NCBI RefSeq assembly: GCF_027853965.1
Contig: NZ_JAQGLB010000004.1
Span: 310,001-374,000 of the forward strand
Length of the DNA stretch: 64,000 bases
Source: Saccharopolyspora indica
GTDB lineage: Bacteria; Actinomycetota; Actinomycetes; Mycobacteriales; Pseudonocardiaceae
Direction of reading: 5' to 3'
Position 1 is the stretch's first letter. The number at the start of each line of letters is the position of its first letter. A model generated the notes under the pieces. It saw nothing but the letters and a program-made list of their open reading frames with translations. It searched no databases and was not told the origin of the DNA. The position numbers were made by a program, and so were the translations under genes. Positions 35,597 to 44,812 of the stretch are shown here, one piece after another.

Positions 35597-37171
35597 TCAG
35601 ACCTTCTCCTCGGCGGATTCGGCCCTCGGGACCTCGCCGTTGCGGAGCTTGTCCTTGAAGCTCTTCAGCTCCTTCTTCACCACCGGGATCAGCAGGTACA
35701 GGCCGGTGATGTTGAACAGCGCCAGCGCGAACAGGACCGCGTCGGCGAAGTCGAGCACGCTGCCCAGGGTCAGCACCGAGCCGACCACGGTGAAGGCGCA
35801 GAAGACCACGTTGTAGACGCGCTCCTGGGTCTTGCTCTTGCCGAACAGGTACAGCCACGCCCGCTGGCCGTAGTAGCCCCAGGTGATGATCGTGGAGATC
35901 GCGAACAGGGCGACCGCGACGGTCAGCACGTACGGGAACCACGGCAGCACGGTGGCGAAGGACTCCGAGGTCACCGTGACGCCGTCCGGGGTCTCCCCGC
36001 CGTTGAGCACGGTCTGCTGCGCGTCGGTCCAGAACTGGGTCTTGGCGATGACGATGGTCAGCGCCGTCATGGTGCAGACGATGACGGTGTCGATGAACGG
36101 CTCCAGCAGGGCGACGATGCCCTCGGTGGCCGGGTCCCTGGTCTTGACCGCCGAGTGCGCGATCGGGGCCGAGCCCAGGCCCGCCTCGTTGGAGAACGCG
36201 GCGCGCTGGAAGCCGATGATCAGCACGCCGATCAGCCCGCCGAAACCGGCCTCCGGGGTGAACGCGCCGGAGATGATCTCGCCGATGGCGCTGGGCACCG
36301 TGTCGTAGTTGACGCCGATGACGATGAGGCAGGCGACCACGTAGATGATGCCCATGGTCGGCACCAGGCGGCTGGTGACCGCGCCGATGGACTTGATGCC
36401 GCCGATGATCACCGCGCCGATCAGCACCGCCAGCAGGATGCCGAAGATCAGCGCCGCGCCGTCGGAGCCGAGCAGGCCCTCCTCGCCGCCGGTGACGTTG
36501 CGCAGCTGCGCGAAGGTCTGGTTGGCCTGGAACATGTTCCCGCCCGCGATGGCGAAGAACAGGATCATGACCGCGGCGAGCACCGCCAGCGCCTTGCCCA
36601 GGGTCACGCCGAACGCGTTCGGGAACCGTTCGGCGATGCCCTTGCGCAGGTAGTGCATCGGGCCGCCGGAGACGGTGCCGTCGGCGGCGATCTCGCGGTA
36701 GCGCACGCCCAGGGTGCACTCGACGAACTTGGTGGCCATGCCGAGCAGGCCGCAGATGATCATCCAGAAGGTCGCGCCGGCTCCACCGACCGTCACCGCC
36801 ACGCCGACACCGGCGATGTTGCCGAGGCCGACCGTGCCGGAAACGGCCGAGGCGAGTGCCTGGAAGTGGGTGATCTCGCCGGGTGCGTCCTTCTCGCTGT
36901 ACTTGCCGCGCACCAGGTCGATGGCCAGCTTGAAGGAGCGGATCTGCACGAACCCGAAGACGAGGGTGAACACCGCGGCGGCGATCACCAGCCAGGCCAC
37001 GATCCACGGGAAGGTCACCCCGAAGACGGTGATCTCGCCGAAGACGATGCCGGAGAAGCCTTCGGAGATCGGGTTGAAGACCGTGTTGATCGCGTTCTCG
37101 ATGCCAGAGAGCGCGCCGCCCTCTTCGGCAGCCAGGACGAGTTGACCGTCCGGCGCTGTCGTAGTGGTCAT
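35597..37171 (-). CDS. Alanine/glycine:cation symporter (AGCS family)
   Basis: 524 residues with about 10-11 membrane helices. AGCS signatures are clear: GTVGLGNIAGVGVAVTVGGAGATFWM, GMATKFVECTLGVRYRE, GGPMHYLRKG, FSNEAGLGSAPIAHSA and ALTIVI. It imports alanine or glycine with Na+ or H+. The start is ATG 37171; on the minus strand TTGACA (37202-37197) and TAACGC about 16 bp further on form a promoter whose start point is close to the ATG, so the leader is very short. It is divergent from clpB. Confidence 0.93.
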   Translation of the reverse strand: MTTTTAPDGQLVLAAEEGGALSGIENAINTVFNPISEGFSGIVFGEITVFGVTFPWIVAWLVIAAAVFTLVFGFVQIRSFKLAIDLVRGKYSEKDAPGEITHFQALASAVSGTVGLGNIAGVGVAVTVGGAGATFWMIICGLLGMATKFVECTLGVRYREIAADGTVSGGPMHYLRKGIAERFPNAFGVTLGKALAVLAAVMILFFAIAGGNMFQANQTFAQLRNVTGGEEGLLGSDGAALIFGILLAVLIGAVIIGGIKSIGAVTSRLVPTMGIIYVVACLIVIGVNYDTVPSAIGEIISGAFTPEAGFGGLIGVLIIGFQRAAFSNEAGLGSAPIAHSAVKTRDPATEGIVALLEPFIDTVIVCTMTALTIVIAKTQFWTDAQQTVLNGGETPDGVTVTSESFATVLPWFPYVLTVAVALFAISTIITWGYYGQRAWLYLFGKSKTQERVYNVVFCAFTVVGSVLTLGSVLDFADAVLFALALFNITGLYLLIPVVKKELKSFKDKLRNGEVPRAESAEEKV

Positions 37172-37270
37172 GGCGCGTTAGCTAAATCGGGTGAAATGTC
37201 AACTGCAAGTCCCTAAAGGGGGGTTTGCCTCAAAGTGCAACCACCTTGTGACGTGCGCCATGTTTCCGAA

Positions 37271-37291
37271 CTTGAGCGGAACTCGCTCAAC
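37271..37291. promoter_or_regulatory. HAIR element (HspR site) of clpB
   Basis: CTTGAGC-GGAACTC-GCTCAAC, 80 bp upstream of clpB, matches the HAIR consensus and the two dnaK sites. It places clpB in the HspR regulon, as known in Streptomyces and mycobacteria. Confidence 0.9.
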
Positions 37292-37371
37292 TTTTCTCAC
37301 GTTGATGGTGGTAGACGAGCCCGGGACAGGGCAAGATGTCCGGGCAGGTGCCACCGGCGACGAGGTGAGGA

Positions 37372-39954
37372 ATGGACGCGTTCAACCCGACGACCAAGAC
37401 CCAGCAGGCGATCTCCTCGGCGGTGCAGGCCGCGACCGTGGCCGGCAACCCGGACGTCAGCCCGGGGCACCTGCTCGGCGCGCTGCTCGCCCAGGGCGAC
37501 GGGCTGACCGCGCCGCTGCTGACCGCCGTCGGCGCCGAGCCCGCCGCGGTGCGCCGCGAGCTGGAGCAGCTGGTCAACGCGCTGCCCGCGGCCAGCGGCA
37601 GCACGGTGTCCGCGCCGCAGCTGTCCCGCGACGCGGTCAAGGCGCTCACCCACGCCCAGCGGCTGGCCACCGAGATGGGCGACGAGTACGTCTCCACCGA
37701 GCACCTGCTGGTCGGGCTGGCCGCCGAGGGCGGCCGCGTGGCCGACCTGCTGAAGAAGCACGGCGCCACGCCCGAGGCGCTGACCGACGCCTTCGGCAAC
37801 GTTCGCGGCTCGGCCCGGGTGACCAGCCCGGATCCCGAAGGCACCTACAAGGCCCTGGAGAAGTACGGCCAGGACCTCACCGACCGCGCGCGCAAGGGCG
37901 ATCTGGACCCGGTGATCGGCCGCGACACCGAGATCCGCCGCGTCGTGCAGGTGCTCTCCCGCCGGACCAAGAACAACCCGGTGCTCATCGGTGAGCCCGG
38001 CGTCGGCAAGACCGCGATCGTGGAGGGCCTGGCCCAGCGCATCGTCGCCGGGGACGTGCCGGAGTCGCTGCGCGGCAAGCGCGTGGTGGCGCTGGACCTC
38101 GGTTCGATGGTGGCCGGGGCGAAGTACCGCGGTGAGTTCGAGGAGCGGCTCAAGTCGGTGCTCAAGGAGATCACCGACTCCGCGGGGCAGGTCATCACCT
38201 TCATCGACGAGCTGCACACCATCGTCGGCGCCGGGGCCAGCGGCGAGGGCGCGATGGACGCCGGGAACATGATCAAGCCGATGCTGGCTCGCGGCGAGCT
38301 GCGCATGGTCGGCGCGACCACCCTCGACGAGTACCGCAAGCACATCGAGACCGATGCCGCGCTGGAGCGCCGGTTCCAGCAGGTGCTGGTCGGCGAGCCG
38401 AGCCCGGAGGACACCGTGGCGATCCTGCGCGGGCTCAAGGAGCGCTACGAGGTCCACCACGGCGTGCGGATCACCGACGGCGCGCTGGTCGCCGCCGCCA
38501 CCCTGTCCGACCGCTACATCACCGCGCGCTTCCTGCCGGACAAGGCGATCGACCTGGTCGACGAGGCCGCCTCCCGGCTGCGCATGGAGATCGACTCGCG
38601 CCCGGTGGAGATCGACGAGGTCGAGCGCGCCGTGCGGCGGCTGGAGATCGAGGAGATGGCGCTGTCCAAGGAGGACGACCCGGCCTCCCTGGAGCGGCTG
38701 GCCGCGCTGCGCGCCGAGCTGGCCGACCGCCGCGAGAAGCTGTCCGGGCTGACCGCGCGCTGGCAGCAGGAGAAGGAGTCCATCGACAAGGTCCGCGACC
38801 TGAAGACGCAGCTCGAGCAGCTGCGCGGCGAGTCGGAGCGCGCCGAGCGCGACGGCGACCTGGGCAAGGCCGCCGAGCTGCGCTACGGCCGGATCCCGCA
38901 GCTGGAGAAGGAGCTCGACGCGGCCACCGCCGCGCAGACCGAGCGCAAGGCGATGCTGCAGGAGGAGGTCACCGCCGACGACGTCGCCGACGTGGTGAGC
39001 TCCTGGACCGGCATCCCGGCCGGGCGGCTGCTGGAGGGCGAGACGGCGAAGCTGCTGCGCATGGAGGAGGCGCTCGGCGCCCACGTGGTGGGGCAGGCCG
39101 AAGCGGTGCGAGCGGTGTCCGACGCGGTGCGCCGCACGCGCGCCGGGGTCGCCGACCCGGACCGGCCCACCGGCTCGTTCCTGTTCCTCGGGCCGACGGG
39201 CGTCGGCAAGACCGAGCTGGCCAAGGCGCTGGCCGGATTCCTCTTCGACGACGAGCGGGCGATGATCCGCATCGACATGAGCGAGTACGCCGAGAAGCAC
39301 TCGGTGGCCCGGCTGGTCGGCGCGCCGCCCGGCTACGTGGGCTACGACCAGGGCGGGCAGCTGACCGAATCGGTGCGCCGCAGGCCCTACTCGGTGGTGC
39401 TGTTCGACGAGGTGGAGAAGGCGCACCCGGACGTCTTCGACGTGCTGCTGCAGGTGCTCGACGACGGTCGGCTCACCGACGGCCAGGGCCGCACGGTGGA
39501 CTTCCGCAACACGATCCTGGTGCTGACCTCGAACCTCGGCTCGCAGGCGATCGCCGACCCGAACCTGTCCGAGCGGGAGCGCGACGACGCGGTGCTCTCG
39601 GTGGTGCGCAAGCACTTCAAGCCGGAGTTCCTGAACCGGCTGGACGACGTGGTGGTGTTCCACTCGCTGTCCACCGACGAGCTGACGTCCATCGTGGACA
39701 TCCAGGTGGAGCACCTGGGCCGCCGCCTCGCGCAGCGGCGCCTCACCCTCGACGTCCAGCCCGCCGCGCGGGACTGGCTGGCCCTCAACGGTTTCGACCC
39801 GATCTACGGCGCCCGCCCGCTGCGCCGCCTGGTCCAGTCGGCCATCGGCGACCAGCTCGCCCGCAAACTCCTCGCGGGCGAGATCCGCGAGGGCGACAAC
39901 ATCAAGGTGGACACCACCGACGACAACCAATCCCTCACCGTCACCGCGGGTTGA
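37372..39954 (+). CDS. clpB: Disaggregase ClpB
   Basis: 860 residues, full length. An N-terminal substrate domain (1-145) is followed by AAA-1 with Walker [11 protein letters not shown] and [12 protein letters not shown]. The coiled-coil middle domain (about 405-525) follows, then AAA-2 with [14 protein letters not shown] and [13 protein letters not shown], and an arginine-rich C-terminal sensor region ([10 protein letters not shown]). The hexamer pulls aggregated proteins apart with DnaK. Control by HspR is indicated by the HAIR element. The ribosome site gacgaggtgagga is followed by ATG. Two 47-bp hairpins lie after the stop. Confidence 0.98.
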   Translation: MDAFNPTTKTQQAISSAVQAATVAGNPDVSPGHLLGALLAQGDGLTAPLLTAVGAEPAAVRRELEQLVNALPAASGSTVSAPQLSRDAVKALTHAQRLATEMGDEYVSTEHLLVGLAAEGGRVADLLKKHGATPEALTDAFGNVRGSARVTSPDPEGTYKALEKYGQDLTDRARKGDLDPVIGRDTEIRRVVQVLSRRTKNNPVLIGEPGVGKTAIVEGLAQRIVAGDVPESLRGKRVVALDLGSMVAGAKYRGEFEERLKSVLKEITDSAGQVITFIDELHTIVGAGASGEGAMDAGNMIKPMLARGELRMVGATTLDEYRKHIETDAALERRFQQVLVGEPSPEDTVAILRGLKERYEVHHGVRITDGALVAAATLSDRYITARFLPDKAIDLVDEAASRLRMEIDSRPVEIDEVERAVRRLEIEEMALSKEDDPASLERLAALRAELADRREKLSGLTARWQQEKESIDKVRDLKTQLEQLRGESERAERDGDLGKAAELRYGRIPQLEKELDAATAAQTERKAMLQEEVTADDVADVVSSWTGIPAGRLLEGETAKLLRMEEALGAHVVGQAEAVRAVSDAVRRTRAGVADPDRPTGSFLFLGPTGVGKTELAKALAGFLFDDERAMIRIDMSEYAEKHSVARLVGAPPGYVGYDQGGQLTESVRRRPYSVVLFDEVEKAHPDVFDVLLQVLDDGRLTDGQGRTVDFRNTILVLTSNLGSQAIADPNLSERERDDAVLSVVRKHFKPEFLNRLDDVVVFHSLSTDELTSIVDIQVEHLGRRLAQRRLTLDVQPAARDWLALNGFDPIYGARPLRRLVQSAIGDQLARKLLAGEIREGDNIKVDTTDDNQSLTVTAG

Positions 39955-39961
39955 CACCACG

Positions 39962-40008
39962 GTGAAGGGCACCTTTTAGCAAGTAACTCGCCTAAAGGTG
40001 CCCTTCAC
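39962..40008. repeat. 47-bp hairpin family, copy 3
   Basis: The arms are as in copy 1, with TTTTAG...CCTAAA at the inner edge, a paired change relative to TTTCGC...GTGAAA. It starts 7 bp after the clpB stop. Confidence 0.85.
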
Positions 40009-40058
40009 CTACCACCCGATCGCGCTCGCCGAGGTGGGCTCACTCGGACGGGGTAGGT

Positions 40059-40105
40059 GTGAAGGGCACCTTTCACCAACTGTGCTGGCGAAAGGTGCCC
40101 TTCAC
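40059..40105. repeat. 47-bp hairpin family, copy 4
   Basis: The centre reads ACCAACTGTGCTGGCG. With copy 3 it frames the 50 bp between the convergent clpB and quinone-reductase genes and ends 12 bp from the latter's stop codon. Confidence 0.85.
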
Positions 40106-40116
40106 CTCTCGCCGGG

Positions 40117-41088
40117 TCAGGTGAGGAGCAGGGTTTTGCCGATCGTGGTGCGGTTTTCGACGGCTGCGTGGGCTTCGGCTGCTCGTTCGAGGGGGAAGGT
40201 CTGCCCGATGAGGGGTTGGATGGTGCCCGCTGCGGCCTTGGTCATCATCTGCTCCGCCCACCGGCGCTGGTGGGGGCCGAAGTCGAAGAGCTGCTCGATG
40301 CCGAGCACCTCGACGCCCCGGTGACCTGCTTCCGCCGGGGAGATCTCGGTGGCCGAGCCGCTGGACGCGCCGTGCACGGAGAAGCGCCCGCCGCGGGCCG
40401 TCACCTCGAACGCGGCACGGCCGATCTGACCGCCGACGCCGTCGAACACGACGTCGGGGCCCTTGCCACCGGTCGCTTCGAGGACCTGCTCGGTCCAGTC
40501 CGGCGCGGAGTAGTCGACCACCGCGTCGGCGCCCAGTTCCCGGAGCGCGCCGAGCTTCCGGGCCCCGCGTGCCGCCCCGACGACCCGCGCTCCCGCCTCG
40601 CGGGCGAGCTGCACCAGCAGGCTGCCCACGCCACCGGCCGCGGCTTCGACCAGCACCTGGTCGCCGGGGCCGATCGCGGCCTTCTCCACCAGGCCCTGCG
40701 CGGTGCTGCCGTCGCTGAAGAGCGCGGCGGCTTCGGGCAGGCCCAATCCGTCCGGCACCGGGAACAGCTCGTCGACCTCGGCGAGCGCCTTCTCGGCGAA
40801 GCCGCCGGTGTCCCCGAGCTCGGCCAGGACGCGCTGCCCCAGCCACTCCCGGCCCACGCCCTCGCCGACCGCGCCGACCTGCCCGGCGACCAGCCCGCCC
40901 GGCACGTAGGGCAGCTGCGGCCGCTCGTGCCACTCGTCGGCGCCGCGCCGGATCTGCGTCTCGACGAACGTCAAGCTCGCCACCGCCACGTCCACCACGA
41001 CCTGCCCCGGACCGGCCACCGGATCCGGCGCCGAACCGGGGACCAGCACCTCGGGACCGCCGAAGCGGACCACCTCGACCACTCGCAT
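40117..41088 (-). CDS. NADPH:quinone reductase-like oxidoreductase (MDR family)
   Basis: 323 residues. An N-terminal GroES-like domain (VVEVVRFGGPEVL, YVPGGLVAGQVGAVG) precedes a Rossmann domain with AAAGGVGSLLVQLAREAGARVVG binding NADPH. No structural or catalytic zinc ligands are seen, in keeping with the quinone-oxidoreductase/zeta-crystallin group. It reduces quinones or enones. ATG 41088 follows ggagcgaaggac. It lies 73 bp downstream of the MFS gene on the same strand, so the two are probably one operon under the TetR protein encoded opposite. Confidence 0.9.
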   Translation of the reverse strand: MRVVEVVRFGGPEVLVPGSAPDPVAGPGQVVVDVAVASLTFVETQIRRGADEWHERPQLPYVPGGLVAGQVGAVGEGVGREWLGQRVLAELGDTGGFAEKALAEVDELFPVPDGLGLPEAAALFSDGSTAQGLVEKAAIGPGDQVLVEAAAGGVGSLLVQLAREAGARVVGAARGARKLGALRELGADAVVDYSAPDWTEQVLEATGGKGPDVVFDGVGGQIGRAAFEVTARGGRFSVHGASSGSATEISPAEAGHRGVEVLGIEQLFDFGPHQRRWAEQMMTKAAAGTIQPLIGQTFPLERAAEAHAAVENRTTIGKTLLLT

Positions 41089-41161
41089 GTCCTTCGCTCC
41101 CTCCGCCCGCCGACGCGGGCGAACCGAGCCTCCAACTTCGAGCAACGTCGAAGTCAAGCCA

Positions 41162-42469
41162 TCACCGGTGCAGGTAGGTAGACACCACCGCGATCGCGGC
41201 GAACAGCGCCGCCGCCGAGGCGAAGACGACCGTCGCCGCGGTGAGGCCGAAGAACGTGCTCACCACGCCCAGCACCACGCTCGGCACGCTGGCCGACAGG
41301 TAGGCCACCACGTAGATCAGCGCCGAAGTGCCCGCGCGGTGCTCGGGCGAGGCCAGGCCGGTCAGCATCCGCATGCCGCCCATGAACATCACGCCCCAGC
41401 CGGTGCCCAGGACCGCTGCGGCGGTGAAGAACACGACCGGCTGGTGCTCGACGGTCGAGGTCGCCACGCCGGCCAGGCCGAGGACCATCACCGGCCCGCC
41501 GATCCGCACCGCGCGGCGGGAGTCCACACCGGACAGGACCAGCTGCGAGAGCCCGCCGAACCCGGCCAGCGCCGCGACCGCCGCGCCGCCGATCAGGTAC
41601 GGGCTGCCCTCGACCAGGCCCTTGGCCACCGACGGGCCGAGGGACATGAACATCCCGCCGACGATCCAGGACGCCAGCAGCGTGGTGGCCATGAGCGCGA
41701 ACGCGAGGCCCTTGCCCGCCGGGATGGACGGCCGCTGCGGGCGCAGCACCTCGCGCAGCTTGCGGCGGTGGGCGACCGGCTCGGGCATCGCCAGCACGCC
41801 GGGGATCGCCACCGCGAGGCCGAGCACGAGCAGCAGGTAGCTGGTCAGCGTCGGGCCGGGCACGTACTGCACGAGCGCGCCGGCGAGCAGCGAACCCAGC
41901 GCCATGCCGAACGCCGCGGCCACGCCGTTGAGCAGCGAGCCGTGGTTGGAGCCGGGGCGCTGGAAGTCCAGCAGCGAGCCGCTGATCGCGCTGGTCGCCA
42001 CGCCGGTGGCCAGGCCTTGCAGCGCCCGGCCCGCGTACAGCCAGCCGACGGCGGGCGCGAAGGCGAGCAGCAGCATCGAGACGATCTCGAGCGCGAGCGC
42101 GGCCAGCAGCACCGGTCGCCGCCCGATGTGGTCGGACAGCGAGCCGAACAGCAGCAGCGCGGCCAGGATCGCCACCGCGTAGACGGCGAACACCTCGGTG
42201 AGCACGGTGGTGGTGAAACCCCACCGCTGCTGGTAGATCGAGTACATCGGGGACGGCGCGGTGGACGCCATCAGGAACAGGGCGTAGAGCGCGCCGACGA
42301 ACCAGAACGAAGCGGACCGGGACAAGCCGCTGTCCCGCCTCTCCGCGATTCTCAGTGATGGTTGCGTTTGGGGCTGATCTTGCGGTTTGGGGGTTTCTTG
42401 TGGCTGGGTCGCGTCACGGTCCCCTGAGGTGCGGTTGAGCGGGACTCCGGTTGACACAGGGGGTGTCAT
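41162..42469 (-). CDS. MFS exporter (DHA1-like) with repeat-encoded N-terminal tail
   Basis: 435 residues if translated from ATG 42469 (gagggatgag upstream). Residues about 50-430 form a 12-helix exporter: FWFVGALYALFLMASTAPSP, GSLSDHIGRRPVLL (motif A) and GSLLAGALVQY. Residues 11-45 (NRTSGDRDATQPQET then a Gln/Pro-rich run) are encoded by a dispersed ~103-bp repeat and look unlike any exporter tail. A TTG at 42325, preceded by gagaggcgggac, would start the protein right at its conserved part and leave the repeat as a transcribed leader. Both readings are open. A TetR gene and two dyad operators lie opposite. Confidence 0.85.
   Translation of the reverse strand: MTPPVSTGVPLNRTSGDRDATQPQETPKPQDQPQTQPSLRIAERRDSGLSRSASFWFVGALYALFLMASTAPSPMYSIYQQRWGFTTTVLTEVFAVYAVAILAALLLFGSLSDHIGRRPVLLAALALEIVSMLLLAFAPAVGWLYAGRALQGLATGVATSAISGSLLDFQRPGSNHGSLLNGVAAAFGMALGSLLAGALVQYVPGPTLTSYLLLVLGLAVAIPGVLAMPEPVAHRRKLREVLRPQRPSIPAGKGLAFALMATTLLASWIVGGMFMSLGPSVAKGLVEGSPYLIGGAAVAALAGFGGLSQLVLSGVDSRRAVRIGGPVMVLGLAGVATSTVEHQPVVFFTAAAVLGTGWGVMFMGGMRMLTGLASPEHRAGTSALIYVVAYLSASVPSVVLGVVSTFFGLTAATVVFASAAALFAAIAVVSTYLHR
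42335..42438 (-). repeat. ~103-bp leader-like repeat, copy 1
   Basis: On the minus strand it begins CAACCGCACCTCAGGGGACC and ends CGCGGAGAGGCGGG. It contains a GTG-initiated 21-codon frame (42417-42352: MTRPSHKKPP then NRKISPKRNHH) preceded by AGGGGACC. In the other frame it reads NRTSGDRDATQPQET into the MFS protein. Copies 2 and 3 are at 42597 and 49823. Confidence 0.8.
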
Positions 42470-42494
42470 GGTTGCTTCTCATCCCTCGAATGGC

Positions 42495-42552
42495 CGGAAC
42501 GAATGATTCCGCTCAACCCAACCCACCACCGGAACGGATCATTCCGTTCCGG
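42495..42552. promoter_or_regulatory. Two TetR-type operators between the MFS and TetR genes
   Basis: CGGAACGAATGATTCCG (42495-42511), and a dyad with perfect 10-bp arms CCGGAACGGA-TCAT-TCCGTTCCGG (42529-42552). They share GGAACGRATSATTCCG. A TATCCT -10 for the TetR gene follows at 42555-42560. Binding would control both directions. Confidence 0.75.
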
Positions 42553-42596
42553 GTTATCCTGTGGCCCACGACACCCCTGGTGTCAGGAGTCCTGCC

Positions 42597-42699
42597 CAAC
42601 CGCACCTCAGGGGACCGTGATGCAACACAGCCACAAGAAACCGCCAAACGTGAGAACGACTCCAAGCGCAACCACCACTGAAAATCGCGGAGAGGCGGA
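42597..42699 (+). repeat. ~103-bp leader-like repeat, copy 2
   Basis: It has the same order as copy 1 (CAACCGCACCTCAGGGGACC ... GCGGAGAGGCGG) but lies on the plus strand, so copies 1 and 2 are divergent around the operators. Here the GTG-initiated SHKKP frame stays open and runs into the TetR protein, while the NRTSGD frame stops at ccaccactga (about 42681). Confidence 0.8.
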
Positions 42700-43321
42700 T
42701 AAGGGAGAGGCGGAACAGCACAGCGATCGGGTCATCCGGGCGGCTCGGGACGTGTTCGCCGAGCAGGGCTTCGCCGCGCCGATGTCCGAGGTGGCCAAGC
42801 GTGCGGGCGTCGGTGTGGCCAGCATCTACCGCCGCTACCCGAGCAAGCACGAGCTGATCGAGCAGGTGCGCATCGTCGGTTTCCGGCTGCTGCTCGCCGA
42901 AGCCGAGCGGGCGCGCGCCGAGGAGTCCGACCCGTGGGCGGCGCTGGTCCGGTTCATGCGGCGGTGCTTGCGGGAGGGGTCGGGCATCGGCACGGTGCTG
43001 CCGCCGATGGATCCGCAGCACGTCTACTCGGACGAGTTCCGCGGCCTCCAGCAGCGGGTGCCGAAGGCGATCGAGGAGCTCGTCTCGGCCGCCCAGCGGG
43101 CCGGCGAGCTGCGCGAGGACGTCGACTGGACCGACGTCCTCCTGCTGCTCAAGCACCTCAACCCGCGCCTGCCCGCCACCGAGCAGCGCCGCGCCGAGCT
43201 GCGCTCCCGCTACCTCGGGCTGGTCCTCGAGGGCCTGCGCCCCGGCGGCCCGGAGCTCCCCGGCCCGCCGCCGGACCGGGCGGAGTGGCAGGCGCTGTGC
43301 GACAACCTGGCGACTCCGTAG
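42620..43321 (+). CDS. TetR-family regulator of the MFS/quinone-reductase operon
   Basis: 233 residues. The helix-turn-helix is at about 35-85 (VIRAARDVFAEQGFAAPMSE, VAKRAGVGVASIYRRYPSKHELIE), and the C-terminal domain resembles the SbtR/TetR_C group (VPKAIEELVSAAQRAGELRE). The only credible starts, GTG 42617 or ATG 42620, are inside repeat copy 2, so the first ~25 residues (MQHSHKKPPN, then a Thr-rich stretch) come from the repeat; AGGGGACC lies before them. It probably represses itself and the divergent exporter through the two dyads. Confidence 0.88.
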   Translation: MQHSHKKPPNVRTTPSATTTENRGEADKGEAEQHSDRVIRAARDVFAEQGFAAPMSEVAKRAGVGVASIYRRYPSKHELIEQVRIVGFRLLLAEAERARAEESDPWAALVRFMRRCLREGSGIGTVLPPMDPQHVYSDEFRGLQQRVPKAIEELVSAAQRAGELREDVDWTDVLLLLKHLNPRLPATEQRRAELRSRYLGLVLEGLRPGGPELPGPPPDRAEWQALCDNLATP

Positions 43322-43381
43322 CGATTTCGCGCGAAATCGTCCTCCACCCCTCGTGCCGGGTGCCGATTTCGCGCGAAATCG
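43322..43381. repeat. Two ATTTC-N4-GAAAT palindromes after the TetR gene
   Basis: CGATTTCGCGCGAAATCG occurs at 43322-43339 and again at 43364-43381, starting one base after the TetR stop codon. The centre is CGCG rather than GTAC as at 11699. Confidence 0.85.
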
Positions 43382-43427
43382 CCACCCTCCACCACCCACC
43401 CGAGCCGCTGTCCTAGTTCGACCCACC

Positions 43428-43457
43428 CGAACGCCCCGGCCTTCGTCGGGGCGTTCG
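43428..43457 (+). terminator. Intrinsic terminator after the TetR gene
   Basis: CGAACGCCCCG pairs perfectly with CGGGGCGTTCG around an 8-nt loop, followed by tgctgtt. Confidence 0.75.
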
Positions 43458-43513
43458 TGCTGTTCAGGGGCGACTTCGGCCGTTCGGGTCGACAAAGATC
43501 GTCGTATGGTTAT

Positions 43514-43527
43514 CCTATGGTCATAGG
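43514..43527. promoter_or_regulatory. CCTATG-GT-CATAGG operator of the GntR operon
   Basis: A perfect 6-bp-arm dyad that overlaps a TATCCT -10 element (43511-43516), 23 bp before the GntR start. The related half-site GTATGGTTAT lies just upstream. It is the likely autoregulatory site. Confidence 0.65.
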
Positions 43528-43550
43528 TTAATAGAGATTGGAGCGAGTGC

Positions 43551-43943
43551 TTGATCGAGTTCCGGGTCGACACGGGATCGGGCGTGCCGCCGTACCGGCA
43601 GCTCGTGCATCAGGTCGAGCACGCCCTCCGGCTCGGGCAGCTGCAGGTCGGGGACCGGCTGCCCACCGTCAAGGAACTCGCGAAGAACCTGGTCATCAAC
43701 CCGAACACGGTGCTGAAGGCCTATCGCGAGTTGGAGCACAAGGGATTGGCCAAGGGCCGTCCGGGACAGGGCACGTTCATCGAACGGGGCCTGACCGGGC
43801 TGCCCGCGGAGAAGCAGGCCGAGCTGCGCGCCGGCCTGGAGTCGTGGCTGGCCGAAGCGCATCGCGCGGGCATGGACGCCGACGGGATCGCGGCGCTGGT
43901 CGCGACGGTGCTGGCCGAATTTCGCCTGGAGGAGCGGACTTGA
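43551..43943 (+). CDS. GntR-family regulator (YtrA type)
   Basis: 130 residues. The winged helix (5-75) reads PPYRQLVHQVEHALRLGQLQ, GDRLPTVKELAKNLVINPNT, VLKAYRELEHKGLAKGRPGQ. Only a short helical tail (80-128) follows, the YtrA subfamily layout, whose members control neighbouring ABC transporters. TTG 43551 with ggagcg 8 bp upstream is the start. Its stop overlaps the ABC ATPase start (TTGA). The dyad at 43514 is the likely operator. Confidence 0.9.
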   Translation: MIEFRVDTGSGVPPYRQLVHQVEHALRLGQLQVGDRLPTVKELAKNLVINPNTVLKAYRELEHKGLAKGRPGQGTFIERGLTGLPAEKQAELRAGLESWLAEAHRAGMDADGIAALVATVLAEFRLEERT

Positions 43944-44812
43944 ACGAGATAGCGATACGAACCAGCGGACTGGGCAAGCGCTACCGGCAGAAGTGGGCGC
44001 TGCGCGGCTGCGACATCGAGGTCCCGGCGGGCCGGGTGGTCGGCCTGGTCGGCCCGAACGGCGCGGGCAAGTCGACGCTGATGAACCTCGCGGTCGGCCT
44101 GTTGGCGCCGACCGAGGGGACGCTGGAGGTGCTGGGCCGCGAGGTGCGGGCGGACACCGTGCTGCACCGGGTCGCCTACATCGACCAGGAGCACACGATG
44201 TACCGGAACTTCACGGTGCGCGAGATGGTCAAGACCGGCCGGAAGCTCAACGCGCGCTGGGACGACCGGATCGCGTTCGACCGGCTCGCCGAGCTGAACA
44301 TCCCGCTGGACAGCCGGGTCGGCGCGCTCTCCGGCGGCCAGCGCGCGCAGGTCGCGCTCGCGGTGGCGCTGGCCAAGGAACCCGAGCTGCTGATCCTCGA
44401 CGAACCGGTGGCCAGCCTCGACCCGCTGGCCAGGCGCGAGCTGATGAGCGTCCTCATGGAGGCGAAGGCGGACACGGGCTGCACGGTCGTGCTGTCCTCG
44501 CACGTGGTCTCCGAGCTGGAGCGGCTCTGCGACTACCTGATCGTGCTCGACCACGGCCGGACCAGGCTCGTGGGCGACATCGACGAACTGCTCGACGAGC
44601 ACCGGGTGCTGACCGGGCCGAGCGGGCTCCCGGAGCCCGAGCGGATCGTGCACCGGCACGTCGACGGGGAGCGCAGCTCGCTGCTGATGCGCGGGAACGC
44701 GCCGGTCGACCCCGGTTGGGCGGTGCAGCGGGTCAACCTCGAAGAGCTGGTCATGCGGTACCTGAGCCTGGCCGCCCCGCAGCGGACCGGAGCTGCGGAG
44801 GTCGCGGCGTGA
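43940..44812 (+). CDS. ABC transporter ATP-binding protein
   Basis: 290 residues with one nucleotide-binding domain: Walker A VGPNGAGKST (about 38-47), a YIDQEHTMYRNFTV Q-loop region, signature LSGGQRAQVALAVALA, Walker B LLILDEPVASLD and a switch His in VLSSHVVSELE. The C-terminal 60 residues are typical of export-type ATPases of the CcmA/DrrA kind. It powers the two permeases encoded next. It is translationally coupled to both neighbours (TTGA before it, GTGA after it). Confidence 0.92.
   Translation: MNEIAIRTSGLGKRYRQKWALRGCDIEVPAGRVVGLVGPNGAGKSTLMNLAVGLLAPTEGTLEVLGREVRADTVLHRVAYIDQEHTMYRNFTVREMVKTGRKLNARWDDRIAFDRLAELNIPLDSRVGALSGGQRAQVALAVALAKEPELLILDEPVASLDPLARRELMSVLMEAKADTGCTVVLSSHVVSELERLCDYLIVLDHGRTRLVGDIDELLDEHRVLTGPSGLPEPERIVHRHVDGERSSLLMRGNAPVDPGWAVQRVNLEELVMRYLSLAAPQRTGAAEVAA

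Noticed and set aside
37297..39972. An 891-codon minus-strand frame opposite clpB
   Set aside because: It covers exactly the ClpB gene, has biased composition and no family features; it is a shadow of the codon structure of clpB.
27350..40105. The 47-bp repeats as a CRISPR array
   Set aside because: There are only pairs with 50-84 bp between them, no regular spacers and no cas genes; each repeat is a self-contained hairpin.
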